A stretch of 64,000 nucleotides of DNA, taken from assembly GCA_023259055.1 (NCBI GenBank), contig JAHFQZ010000004.1:186001-250000 (forward strand), written 5' to 3'. Below the pieces are notes generated by a model. That model had not been told where the DNA came from, made no database searches, and was given only the letters and a program-made list of their open reading frames with translations. A program made the position numbers and the translations under genes. This document shows positions 1-8,537 of this stretch, piece after piece. How positions within the stretch are numbered: position 1 is the stretch's first letter; every line of letters starts with the position of its first letter. Source of the stretch: Nitrosomonadales bacterium. Lineage in GTDB: Bacteria > Pseudomonadota > Gammaproteobacteria > Burkholderiales > Gallionellaceae.

Positions 1-1
1 G

Positions 2-268
2 GGCGGCTCCGATCTCTTCTCGCTGGGTGTGAGCCTGTATCAATTGGCTTGTGGTAAGCTCCCATTCGTGGGGGATTCGATGGCCCAATTGATGTTCCGT
101 ATTGCCAATGAGCCACATACGGATATTCTGAGTGTCAGGCCGGATTTGCCCCCGTGCTTAGTGGTAATCATAAACAAGTCATTGGCTAAACTGAATGAAG
201 ACCGTTATGCCAATGGCGCAGAAATGGCTGATGCATTGCGTAAGTGCGCTTCAAGTCTGCAGGGGTAA
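2..268 (+). CDS. Ser/Thr protein kinase, C-terminal part (5' end outside window)
   Basis: The reading frame is open from base 2, so only about the last 88 residues are present. The opening residues GSDLFSLGVSLYQLACGKLPF match subdomain IX of Hanks-type kinases (the conserved Asp followed by SLGV.LY...G..PF). LNEDRYANGAEMADALR matches the terminal helix, where other kinases have an Arg-Tyr pair. The ATP-binding and catalytic loops lie upstream and cannot be judged. The stop codon is two bases before the start of a PP2C phosphatase, so kinase and phosphatase are translationally close and form a reversible phosphorylation pair. The protein ends straight after the kinase fold, with no C-terminal sensor. 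Confidence 0.85.
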   Translation, partial: GGSDLFSLGVSLYQLACGKLPFVGDSMAQLMFRIANEPHTDILSVRPDLPPCLVVIINKSLAKLNEDRYANGAEMADALRKCASSLQG

Positions 269-270
269 AC

Positions 271-1098
271 ATGAAAATCGATGAAGCACTGGAAATTGTC
301 AGCCAGACTCACTCAGGGATGGTGCGCTCCCACAACGAAGATAGCGTGGCGTGTGAACCTTCTTGCGGCCTGGTGGTGTTGGCGGACGGCATGGGCGGCT
401 ATAATGCCGGTGAAGTGGCAAGCGGCATGGCGGTTTCTGTGGTTGCAACGGAAGTATGCCAACGCTTGCTTAGCGAGAGTCCGACAGATAATGACGATGC
501 AACTGGCGAAGAGTTGGGGGTGTTGCTGCTGCGTGAAAATATTCAGAAAGCAAACTCTTCTATTTTTCATGCTTCGCAAAGTCAGCCGCAGTATGCAGGG
601 ATGGGAACGACCATAGTTTCCGGATTGTTTTATGATAACCGTGTAGCGGTCGGGCATATAGGTGACTCGCGCATGTACCGGTTGCGTGGCGAGACTCTGG
701 AAACAATTACCCGTGATCATTCATTGCTGCAGGAGCAGATTGATGCCGGGATAATCAGCGTAGAAGATGCACGTTTGTCAAAAAATAAAAATCTGGTGAC
801 GCGTGCGGTCGGAATTGACGCCGAAGTGGAGGTGGAAATTCATGTGCATGATGTATTGGTAGGCGATATTTATCTGTTATGTTCGGATGGTTTGAATGAT
901 ATGGTGGAAGATGAAGATATTCAGTCCACACTTAATGCGTTCCAAAGTAATTTACCGCTGGCGGCTAGCCAATTGATACAGTTGGCAAATGATAATGGTG
1001 GTCGCGATAATGTTTCGGTGATACTGGTGAAGGTAAAAGGAAAATTTGTCGTGCCGCGTGGTTGGCTGGCAAAACTGATCAATTGTTTTAAGAAATAA
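271..1098 (+). CDS. PP2C-family Ser/Thr protein phosphatase
   Basis: A 275-residue protein of the PPM/PP2C family, which uses two metal ions to dephosphorylate phospho-Ser/Thr. Visible motifs are ADGMGG (metal-binding Asp), GDSRMYRLR, TRDHSLLQEQ, CSDGLNDM and GGRDNVSVI (second metal-binding Asp), in the usual order. There is no transmembrane segment, so it is cytoplasmic. I chose the ATG at 271 because AGGGG stands 5-9 bases before it; an in-frame upstream start at 244 would lie inside the kinase gene. It is the natural antagonist of the kinase ending at 268, and the FHA protein downstream is a candidate phosphopeptide reader. Confidence 0.93.
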   Translation: MKIDEALEIVSQTHSGMVRSHNEDSVACEPSCGLVVLADGMGGYNAGEVASGMAVSVVATEVCQRLLSESPTDNDDATGEELGVLLLRENIQKANSSIFHASQSQPQYAGMGTTIVSGLFYDNRVAVGHIGDSRMYRLRGETLETITRDHSLLQEQIDAGIISVEDARLSKNKNLVTRAVGIDAEVEVEIHVHDVLVGDIYLLCSDGLNDMVEDEDIQSTLNAFQSNLPLAASQLIQLANDNGGRDNVSVILVKVKGKFVVPRGWLAKLINCFKK

Positions 1099-1118
1099 TT
1101 AGTACGAGGGTTACGACT

Positions 1119-1883
1119 ATGGCCGCAAAATTGATACTTAGCATGGATGGGGCAGTACTCAAAGAATACCCCCTAAATAAAGAGCGCATGACCATCGGGC
1201 GCAAGCCACACAATGACATCGCCATCGATAACTTGGCGGTGAGTGGCGAGCATGCTGCAATCGTTACCATCCTGAACGACTCCTTCCTCGAGGATCTGGA
1301 TAGCACCAACGGACTGGAAGTGAATGGAACGCCGTCCAAAAAGCATTTCCTGCAAAATAATGATGTAATTGGAATAGGCAAATACAAGCTGAAATATATC
1401 AATGATCAGGTCACTCAGAGCAGCGCTGCCGATTTCGAAAAAACTATGGTGTTGAGATCGCCTGTCAAACAGGCGGCTCCGGGCGTGAGCAAACCAGCGG
1501 AGGCGGCCGGTTTTACACAAACACAAACCAATGTGAATAAACAGGCAGCAGCAGAAACGGCGGCAGACAAAACTGGAAAGATTGAAGCGATCAAGCCGGC
1601 GACCCCGGCCGCTTCCGCTCAGGTTGCTGTGGTTCAAGTTTTGACCGGATCCAATGCCGGCAAGGAGCTTGAGTTGGTAAAAAATCTGACTACCTTGGGC
1701 AAACCCGGTGTGCAGGTTGCTGTGCTGACCCGACGTCCGCATGGCTTTTTTATTACCCACGTGGAGGGTGCTAACCACCCAACAGTAAACGGAACGCCAT
1801 TGAGTGATCAGCCACATCAGCTGAATGATCACGATGTGATTGAACTGGCCGGCGTCAAGATGGAATTTTATTATAAAGGATAG
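1119..1883 (+). CDS. FHA-domain protein (one clear FHA domain, one probable)
   Basis: A 254-residue cytoplasmic protein. Residues about 20-95 form a forkhead-associated domain, which binds phosphothreonine peptides: TIGRKPHNDIAIDN, SGEHAAI and LDSTNGLEVNG are the conserved GR, S-H and NG strands. An Ala/Thr/Gln-rich linker (about 105-170) follows. The C-terminal 85 residues resemble a second FHA fold (TTLGKPGVQ, VNGTPL, LND.DVIELAG) but lack the SxxH motif, so phosphopeptide binding there is doubtful. GAGGG lies 8 bases before the ATG. Its position after kinase and phosphatase suggests it reads the kinase's mark and may link it to the cyclase downstream. Confidence 0.9.
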   Translation: MAAKLILSMDGAVLKEYPLNKERMTIGRKPHNDIAIDNLAVSGEHAAIVTILNDSFLEDLDSTNGLEVNGTPSKKHFLQNNDVIGIGKYKLKYINDQVTQSSAADFEKTMVLRSPVKQAAPGVSKPAEAAGFTQTQTNVNKQAAAETAADKTGKIEAIKPATPAASAQVAVVQVLTGSNAGKELELVKNLTTLGKPGVQVAVLTRRPHGFFITHVEGANHPTVNGTPLSDQPHQLNDHDVIELAGVKMEFYYKG

Positions 1884-1967
1884 TTGCAACACCGGGTGCG
1901 GAGAGGAAGTTGAGACCGCCCCTTGTCCTTTACCCTCTGTCTTCGGTCTTTTGTTGAAGGGCGCGAA

Positions 1968-4193
1968 GTGAAGAAAAATGCAATTCTGATTGGGCTTGGC
2001 CTACTGATAATCCTGGTTTTTGTGGGCAACGCCGCCCGTTTTTACCGGCTGGATTTTGTCGACCAGCTGTCTTCCTTTCTCTACGATTATCGCTTGCAAT
2101 TGACCATGCCTCGCACGGTCGATGATCGTATTGTTATTCTCGATATAGACGAAAAAAGCCTTAAAGAAGAAGGTCGCTGGCCATGGGGGCGTGACCGTCT
2201 GGCTTTGCTGATGGATAAACTGTTTGATAAATATGGCATAGCAGTGGTTGGGTTTGACGTTGTTTTCGCCGAAAAGGATGAAAGCTCGGGGCTTAAGGTG
2301 TTGCAGAAGCTCGGACAGAACCAGCTTAAGGATGTGGCGTCATTTCAGGCTATTCTGGCCCAGATCAAGCCTCAGCTTGAATATGACAATCTGTTTGCGG
2401 ACAAGATTAAAAATCGTAAGGTGGTGTTGGGATATTACCTGACTGACCAGAAAGTCAAAAATGTTTCCGGGATACTCCCCGATCCGACATTTCCTGCGGG
2501 CTCATTCAAGGGGCGCCCGATAGCGTTTACAAAGTGGAACGGTTATGGCGCAAACCTTCCGGAATTGCAGCAATCTTCTGCCAGTTCAGGACACTTCAAT
2601 CCAATGGTGGATTTTGATGGCAGGGTACGCCGCGTGCCTATGCTTGCAGAATACGATGGCGCATATTATGAATCCTTATCTCTTGCAATGGTGCGGACTT
2701 TGCTGGGATATCCGAAAGTGCTACCGGGGTTTGCTGAAAATAAGGCCAGCGGATATTCCGGCTTGGAGTGGCTGGAGTTGATCACAGCCGGAGGTAAGCT
2801 GAAAATTCCGGTGGACAGTGATGTGGCTACCTATGTGCCGTATCGAGGAAAACAAGGGAGTTTTCGCTATATTTCTATCGCAGACGTGTTGCATGAGCGC
2901 ACAGATCCACTACTGCTGAAGGATAAAATAGTACTATTGGGCACCACTGCTCCAGGGTTGATGGATATGCGTTCCACCCCGGTGTCGGAAGTTTATCCGG
3001 GGGTGGAAGTTCACGCCAATATGATCTCCGGCATTCTTGATCAGAATTTGAAGGAAAAACCAGCATACATGTTAGGTGCAGAGGTATCCTGGTTGTTGCT
3101 GATTGGAATTACATTGAGTTTTTTGTTGCCGATGTTTAGTCCGGCAAAAGCAATTCTAGCTTCGGTCTTCGTGCTTGCCGCCACTATTGGGCTAAGTTTA
3201 ATCACTTGGCACTACGGGAACATATTGTTGCCTGCGGCGAACAGCCTGGTGATGATCGCTTTGTTATTCGCTTTGAACATGTCATATGGATACTTTGTCG
3301 AGTCGCGAACAAAGCGACTGATTACCAGCTTGTTTGGGAAATATGTGCCTTCTGAACTGGTGGACGAGATGAGCAAAAATCCTGAGCAGGTGGTGTCCAT
3401 GGAAGGTGAAAGCCGCGAAATGACTATCCTGTTCTCGGATGTGCGAGGCTTTACTTCCATTTCCGAGGGGCTGAATCCCAAGGAATTGAGCCACTTGATG
3501 AATGAGTTCCTCACCCCCCTTTCTCGCGTGATTTCCAAACATCACGGCAAAGTGGACAAATATATGGGCGATTGCATCATGGCATTCTGGGGAGCGCCTA
3601 AACCGTTGTCCGACCATGCACGCCATGCCATATTGGCAGGCATTGAGATGCAGGCAACCCTGAAAGCATTGCAGCCGTATTTCAAGGAGCGCGGCTGGCC
3701 GGAGATCCACATTGGCGTGGGGATCAATAGCGGGCGCGTCAGTGTAGGTAACATGGGTTCCGAAGTGCGCGTTGCCTACACTGTGATGGGCGATGAAGTG
3801 AATTTGGCATCGCGCCTGGAAGGCATAACAAAAAAATACGGTGTGGGTATTATTGTCGGCGAGAATACCCGGAATGCTGTCCCGGACTTTTTGTATCGTG
3901 AGCTTGATCTCGTTCAGGTGGTGGGTAAAGACAAGCCTGTGGAGATATACGAACCAATTGGACTGGCCAGCGAGGTGAGCAAAGCGTTGCAGGACGAAAT
4001 CAAATTGTTCCATGAAGTGCGCCGTTATTATCGCAGACAGGATTGGGATCAAGCTGAATTGCAATTGATGAATTTGCAGCGCATGTCGCCGGAAACAGCG
4101 TTGTACGGGATTTATACCGAGCGAGTTAACCACTTCCGCAAAACCCCCCCACCTGCGAATTGGGACGGTGTGTATGTGTTCCAAACAAAATAA
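1968..4193 (+). CDS. CHASE2-domain class III adenylate/guanylate cyclase
   Basis: About 741 residues. A first membrane helix (about 5-25) is followed by a periplasmic CHASE2 sensor (about 30-365), three membrane helices (about 372-444) and a cytoplasmic class III cyclase domain (about 460-650). Catalytic motifs are intact: LFSDVRGFT and KYMGD supply the two metal-binding aspartates, and MGDEVNLASRLEG is the transition-state region. The product is probably cAMP, but cGMP cannot be excluded by eye. I prefer the GTG at 1968, which has AAGG 7 bases upstream; an in-frame TTG at 1923 would add 15 residues. A phosphodiesterase-like gene follows and a cyclic-nucleotide-binding protein comes after that. 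Confidence 0.93.
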   Translation: MKKNAILIGLGLLIILVFVGNAARFYRLDFVDQLSSFLYDYRLQLTMPRTVDDRIVILDIDEKSLKEEGRWPWGRDRLALLMDKLFDKYGIAVVGFDVVFAEKDESSGLKVLQKLGQNQLKDVASFQAILAQIKPQLEYDNLFADKIKNRKVVLGYYLTDQKVKNVSGILPDPTFPAGSFKGRPIAFTKWNGYGANLPELQQSSASSGHFNPMVDFDGRVRRVPMLAEYDGAYYESLSLAMVRTLLGYPKVLPGFAENKASGYSGLEWLELITAGGKLKIPVDSDVATYVPYRGKQGSFRYISIADVLHERTDPLLLKDKIVLLGTTAPGLMDMRSTPVSEVYPGVEVHANMISGILDQNLKEKPAYMLGAEVSWLLLIGITLSFLLPMFSPAKAILASVFVLAATIGLSLITWHYGNILLPAANSLVMIALLFALNMSYGYFVESRTKRLITSLFGKYVPSELVDEMSKNPEQVVSMEGESREMTILFSDVRGFTSISEGLNPKELSHLMNEFLTPLSRVISKHHGKVDKYMGDCIMAFWGAPKPLSDHARHAILAGIEMQATLKALQPYFKERGWPEIHIGVGINSGRVSVGNMGSEVRVAYTVMGDEVNLASRLEGITKKYGVGIIVGENTRNAVPDFLYRELDLVQVVGKDKPVEIYEPIGLASEVSKALQDEIKLFHEVRRYYRRQDWDQAELQLMNLQRMSPETALYGIYTERVNHFRKTPPPANWDGVYVFQTK

Positions 4194-4225
4194 ACAGATA
4201 TATCTTTCAAGTCGCACAGGACAAA

Positions 4226-4990
4226 ATGAAACTCAGGGTATTAGGCTGCAGTGGAGGAATCGGTGGCAATCTGCGCACCACTTCGTTTCTGCTTGATCAT
4301 GATGTTTTGATTGATGCCGGTACCGGGTTAGGTGAACTCAGCTTGACTGAACTTGCGTTGATTGACCATGTTTTCATTACGCATTCGCACCTTGACCATA
4401 CTGCATGTTTGCCGCTGATGGTTGATAGCATCGGGTTCATGCGTGATCACCCATTGACAATATATGCCAGCGAAGAAACATTGGATATTCTCAAGAAGCA
4501 TATATTCAACTGGAAAGTATGGCCGGATTTCAGCGAAATCCCCAATTCCCAGCAACCATACATGCGCTATCAGTCGATAAGCCTGGGTGAGACAATCGTT
4601 CTGAAGGGGCGCAAGATAACTGCCATACCTGCAAATCATGTAGTCCCAGCCGTTGGTTATCATTTGGACAGTGGCAAGGCGAGCCTTGTTTTTAGCGGGG
4701 ATACCACAACCAATGAAGCTTTATGGAAGGTGGTCAATAAAATTAAAAATCTGCGTTACCTCATCATTGAGACGGCATTCTCAAATGGTGAAAGGAATCT
4801 GGCTGTGCTATCCAAGCATTTGTGCCCAAGTCTGCTGGTTGAAGAGCTGGCCAAATTCAAGCGTGATGCAGAGGTATTCATTACCCATCTGAAACCAGGT
4901 GAAATGGAATTGACCATGCAAGAGGTTAAAAGCAGTGTTCATGGTCTGCGCCCGAAGATGTTATTGAACAATCAAGAGTTCGAGTTTTAG
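4226..4990 (+). CDS. Metallo-beta-lactamase-fold protein, probable class II 3',5'-cyclic-nucleotide phosphodiesterase
   Basis: A 254-residue cytoplasmic protein. THSHLDHTACLPL is the metal-binding HxHxDH motif; further ligands are likely in PANHVVPAVGYH, SGDTTTNEALW and THLKPGE. The N-terminal GCSGGIGGNLRTTSFLLD and DAGTGLGEL resemble class II cyclic-nucleotide phosphodiesterases (the yeast PDE1 type) more than RNase Z or glyoxalase II, but that is recognition from memory. Lying between a cyclase and a cyclic-nucleotide-binding protein supports hydrolysis of the cyclase product. The ATG at 4226 has AGG 5 bases upstream; an earlier in-frame start at 4160 would overlap the cyclase gene. Confidence 0.8.
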   Translation: MKLRVLGCSGGIGGNLRTTSFLLDHDVLIDAGTGLGELSLTELALIDHVFITHSHLDHTACLPLMVDSIGFMRDHPLTIYASEETLDILKKHIFNWKVWPDFSEIPNSQQPYMRYQSISLGETIVLKGRKITAIPANHVVPAVGYHLDSGKASLVFSGDTTTNEALWKVVNKIKNLRYLIIETAFSNGERNLAVLSKHLCPSLLVEELAKFKRDAEVFITHLKPGEMELTMQEVKSSVHGLRPKMLLNNQEFEF

Positions 4991-4999
4991 GAGCGGTTG

Positions 5000-6091
5000 A
5001 TGACTTATGAGCTTGACATCAACGTTCTGGCCGGACTGGAACCAATTTCCAGTTTCAAACCGGCGCAGCTATTCGAACTGCTTGAATATTGTAATGTCGA
5101 AGCAATTCCCAAAGGAGGTGACCCGTTCAAGGAACATGGGTTGCCGGGACAGTCAGTCTATTTGGTGGATGGCGAACTTGAGTTGAATTATCAGGATGGT
5201 AACAAAGTGGCATTGAGTGCGCGGTCCGAGTTGGCCAAGCATCCCATTGGCAAGCGCCAACCGAATATTGTTTCAGCAACTGCATTGAACGAAAGCCAAC
5301 TGTTGCGGGTTGATGATGATCTGTTGGATAGAATGGTGACGCTCGATCAATTTTCTAAACAGGGTTTGGCTGGAGCTTCCCGCGCCACAGATAAAATAAA
5401 AGATCATACTGAAGCTAAGCCCAGCGTCAGGCATTTGCTGAGCTTCAACATGTTCAACGCAGATAGTCTCAAGAACGGGCCGTTGGCTCATTTACCAATA
5501 GCGAACATTAGTGCATTGTTGCATCGCATCGAAGCTATTACTGTGCGGGAAGGTGATGTCATTATTCGAGAGGGAGGAGAGGGCGATTATTACTATCTGA
5601 TTGATAGTGGCCGCGCACTGGTGACACGCCTCGTCGACGGAGTTGACGTACCGCTTGCTGAACTGAAGGCAGGGGATGTATTCGGCGAGGAAGCGCTTAT
5701 CTCTAATGCCAAACGTAATGCGACAATCATAATGAAATCCAATGGCGTGTTGCTGCGCCTCGGGCGTGAAGATTTTCTGGCATTGTTGAAAGAGCCGCTG
5801 TTGCATAAAATAAGTTATGGGAATGCCGTTCAAGCTGTAGAGCAAGGCGCTGTATGGCTGGATGTCCGGTATCCTACTGAATATCGCTATGACAGTCTGC
5901 GCGGTGCAATGAATGTACCATTAAACGATATCCGCAATGCGATTGGTGTACTGGATCGCAGCAGGAAATATATTGCTTACTGTCAAAGCGGACGGCGCAG
6001 CGCGGCCGCAGCATTTATCATGGCGCAAGCAGGATATGACGTGCAGGTGCTTGATGGAGGACTTTGGTCGGTGCCGAGGTCGGCGCAGTAG
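5000..6091 (+). CDS. Cyclic-nucleotide-binding protein fused to a rhodanese domain
   Basis: About 363 residues. Residues 10-110 look like a degenerate CNB fold. Residues about 165-265 form a full CNB domain with the phosphate-binding cassette FGEEALISNAKRNATI, where the Glu and Arg that contact cyclic nucleotide are present. Residues about 280-360 are a rhodanese domain (VWLDVRYPTEY, GAMNVPL, active-site loop YCQSGRRS with the catalytic Cys). GGAG lies 6 bases before ATG 5000; a TTG at 4997 is also in frame. It probably reads the cyclic nucleotide made upstream, and the rhodanese part suggests sulfur transfer or redox sensing. The combination also occurs in other proteobacteria, but its role is unknown to me. 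Confidence 0.88.
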   Translation: MTYELDINVLAGLEPISSFKPAQLFELLEYCNVEAIPKGGDPFKEHGLPGQSVYLVDGELELNYQDGNKVALSARSELAKHPIGKRQPNIVSATALNESQLLRVDDDLLDRMVTLDQFSKQGLAGASRATDKIKDHTEAKPSVRHLLSFNMFNADSLKNGPLAHLPIANISALLHRIEAITVREGDVIIREGGEGDYYYLIDSGRALVTRLVDGVDVPLAELKAGDVFGEEALISNAKRNATIIMKSNGVLLRLGREDFLALLKEPLLHKISYGNAVQAVEQGAVWLDVRYPTEYRYDSLRGAMNVPLNDIRNAIGVLDRSRKYIAYCQSGRRSAAAAFIMAQAGYDVQVLDGGLWSVPRSAQ

Positions 6092-6120
6092 CAGCTAATG
6101 AGAAAGACAAAGGAGCGGGA

Positions 6121-8526
6121 ATGAGTACAGTAATGGCGGCCAATAGTGCAGCAAACGGTGTGGGTGATATGAAGCTCAGGCTCGAGTTCACCAAGAGTCT
6201 TAATCAAGTCAACAACAAGATACATGCCACCGCCAACGTTGATGAAATCATGCTGGAACTCAGCAAGGATATTTGCACGCTATTCAATGCGGATCGGCTG
6301 ACTATCTATGTGGTGGGGGAGGACAAGGTCTCTCTTGTTTCCAAAGTCAAGACCGGGCTCAACTCTTTCAAAGATCTCAAATTACCCATCGCCGAGCAAA
6401 GCATCGCTGGCTATGTCGCAATGCACAAGAAACTACTCAACATCAAAGACGTCTACGATGAAAAGGAGTTGGCGCAGTACAGCCAACATCTGCGATTTTT
6501 GCAGGAGGTGGACAAACGAACGGGATATCGCACCAAACAAATGATGATCGCGCCGATTCTGGATGATACTACCGGCGATTTGGTTGGCGTCATCCAGGTC
6601 ATCAATAACAAGGCGGGAGTTCCTTTTCCTGCGATGATTCAAGATGGTGTAGAGGAATTGGCGCAGACGATGGCGGTGGCGCTACGCCAGCACCAGCGCC
6701 AGCAAAGTAGTGTGGTAAAAAACAAGTATGATTTTTTGGTGACCGATGGGGTGCTGTCTGCGGCAGAGTTCGAACTGGCAACACGCACAGCACGACGCAA
6801 AGGCGTAGATATCGAAGAAGTGCTGATAGACGAATTTCAAGTCAGCATCCCCGCATTGGGTAAGGCGCTGTCCAGTTTTTTCGGGGTACCTTACGAACCC
6901 TACAAGGCAGATCGCCTCAAACCGCCCGAACTATTAAAAAACCTGAGACGCGAGTATGTGGAAAGCGGCCATTGGCTTCCGATTGATGAGGCTCAGGAGG
7001 GGGTAACAATTTTGACCACTGATCCGGAGCGGATTCAGGCTTCGCGGGTGGTTAACAACATTTTTCCCAAGAGTCGGCTGGTTTATAAGGTTTGCTCACA
7101 GCGCGAATTCAGGCAAACTCTGGACTTGTTCTATGGAGCGGGCGCCTCTGAAGCTTCCGGCGGTATTGCCGAGGACAGCTCTTCCGTGGATGATTTGCTG
7201 ACCAGCCTCGGAGGAGACGAAGAAGAGCTTGGTGGAGCCACTCAGGAAGACGTCAGCGCTGCCGCCGATAACGAATTGGTCAAGCTGGTCAATAAAGTTA
7301 TTGTGGACGCTTACCGGATGGGCGCGTCTGATATCCATATTGAACCGGGGCCGGGCAAGGCCAAGACGCAGATTCGCGTGCGCAAGGATGGATCGCTGTT
7401 GAACTACATCGAAGTGCCGTCCACCTATCGCAATGCGTTGGTGACACGCCTCAAGATCATGTGCGACCTGGATATTTCCGAAAAACGCAAACCGCAGGAC
7501 GGCAAGATTAAATTCAAAAAATATGGCCCCCTGGATATTGAACTGCGCGTTGCGACCATTCCGTCACAAGGCGGCGTCGAAGACGTGGTGATGCGTATTC
7601 TTGCTTCCGGTGAGCCGTTGCCGCTGGAGAAAATGGGCTTCTCGCTTCGCAACAACGAGCTGATCAAGGAGACGGTCAGCAAACCCTACGGACTATTTTT
7701 CGTATGCGGCCCGACCGGCTCCGGTAAAACCACCACGCTGCATTCCATCCTCAAATACATCAACAAGCCCGACACCAAAATATGGACGGCAGAAGACCCG
7801 GTGGAAATAACCCAGAAGGGCTTGCGCCAGGTGCAAATCAACAAGAAGGCCGGGCTGGATTTTGCCACCATCATGCGCGCCTTCCTGCGCGCCGATCCGG
7901 ACGTGATTATGGTCGGCGAAATGCGCGACAAGGAAACCGTGTCCATCGGCATCGAAGCCTCGCTGACCGGCCACTTGGTGTTTGCCACCCTGCATACCAA
8001 CAGCGCGCCGGAGTCCATCAACCGCTTGTTGGACATGGGCATGGATCCGTTCAACTTTGCCGATGCGCTGCTGGGTATCCTGGCACAGCGCTTGGGCAAG
8101 CGCCTGTGCAGCGACTGCAAGAAACCGCATATCGCAACCGCTGATGAAATAAAATTGATGCTCACCGAGTACAGCGGCGAATTGGTGAATACCGCGACCT
8201 GGAAAAAAGATCCGGCGGCCGCAACCAAGGCGCTGTATGCCGAATGGGTCAAGCTGTTTGCCGATGAAAAGGGGCAATTCACGCTTTATGGCCCGGTCGG
8301 ATGCGAAAAATGTTCTGGCACCGGCTATCGCGGCCGGGTGGGCTTGCATGAGCTGCTGATCGGAACCGACCAGGTCAAAAAAGCTATTCAGGAGCACGCG
8401 CGTGTGGCCGAGTTGTTGGCTATCTGCCTTGAAGATGGCATGCACACCCTGAAGCAGGACGGCATGGAGAAAGTCCTGCAGGGCATTACCGATATGCATC
8501 AAGTGCGTGCAGTTTGTATCAAATAG
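6121..8526 (+). CDS. GspE/PilB-family assembly ATPase with N-terminal GAF domain
   Basis: 801 residues. GAF domain at about 20-200; MshEN/GSPII_E-N type region at about 215-370; an acidic linker; ATPase domain at about 395-800. The ATPase has Walker A GPTGSGKTTT (about 530), the Asp box, Walker B VIMVGEMRD (about 595), the His-box region TGHLVFATLHTN, and the two cysteine pairs CSDC and CEKC of the zinc module typical of PilB/GspE extension ATPases. It should power pilus or pseudopilus assembly at the inner membrane. The GAF domain is not part of standard PilB and suggests control by a small ligand. AAGGAG precedes ATG 6121 by 5 bases; a longer frame from 6064 would overlap the previous gene. 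Confidence 0.92.
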   Translation: MSTVMAANSAANGVGDMKLRLEFTKSLNQVNNKIHATANVDEIMLELSKDICTLFNADRLTIYVVGEDKVSLVSKVKTGLNSFKDLKLPIAEQSIAGYVAMHKKLLNIKDVYDEKELAQYSQHLRFLQEVDKRTGYRTKQMMIAPILDDTTGDLVGVIQVINNKAGVPFPAMIQDGVEELAQTMAVALRQHQRQQSSVVKNKYDFLVTDGVLSAAEFELATRTARRKGVDIEEVLIDEFQVSIPALGKALSSFFGVPYEPYKADRLKPPELLKNLRREYVESGHWLPIDEAQEGVTILTTDPERIQASRVVNNIFPKSRLVYKVCSQREFRQTLDLFYGAGASEASGGIAEDSSSVDDLLTSLGGDEEELGGATQEDVSAAADNELVKLVNKVIVDAYRMGASDIHIEPGPGKAKTQIRVRKDGSLLNYIEVPSTYRNALVTRLKIMCDLDISEKRKPQDGKIKFKKYGPLDIELRVATIPSQGGVEDVVMRILASGEPLPLEKMGFSLRNNELIKETVSKPYGLFFVCGPTGSGKTTTLHSILKYINKPDTKIWTAEDPVEITQKGLRQVQINKKAGLDFATIMRAFLRADPDVIMVGEMRDKETVSIGIEASLTGHLVFATLHTNSAPESINRLLDMGMDPFNFADALLGILAQRLGKRLCSDCKKPHIATADEIKLMLTEYSGELVNTATWKKDPAAATKALYAEWVKLFADEKGQFTLYGPVGCEKCSGTGYRGRVGLHELLIGTDQVKKAIQEHARVAELLAICLEDGMHTLKQDGMEKVLQGITDMHQVRAVCIK

Positions 8527-8537
8527 AAGGTGTCATC

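Noticed and set aside
3282-4217. Open frame on the - strand opposite the cyclase (311 codons)
   Set aside because: Opposite the catalytic domain of the cyclase, whose motifs are intact; no recognisable domain.
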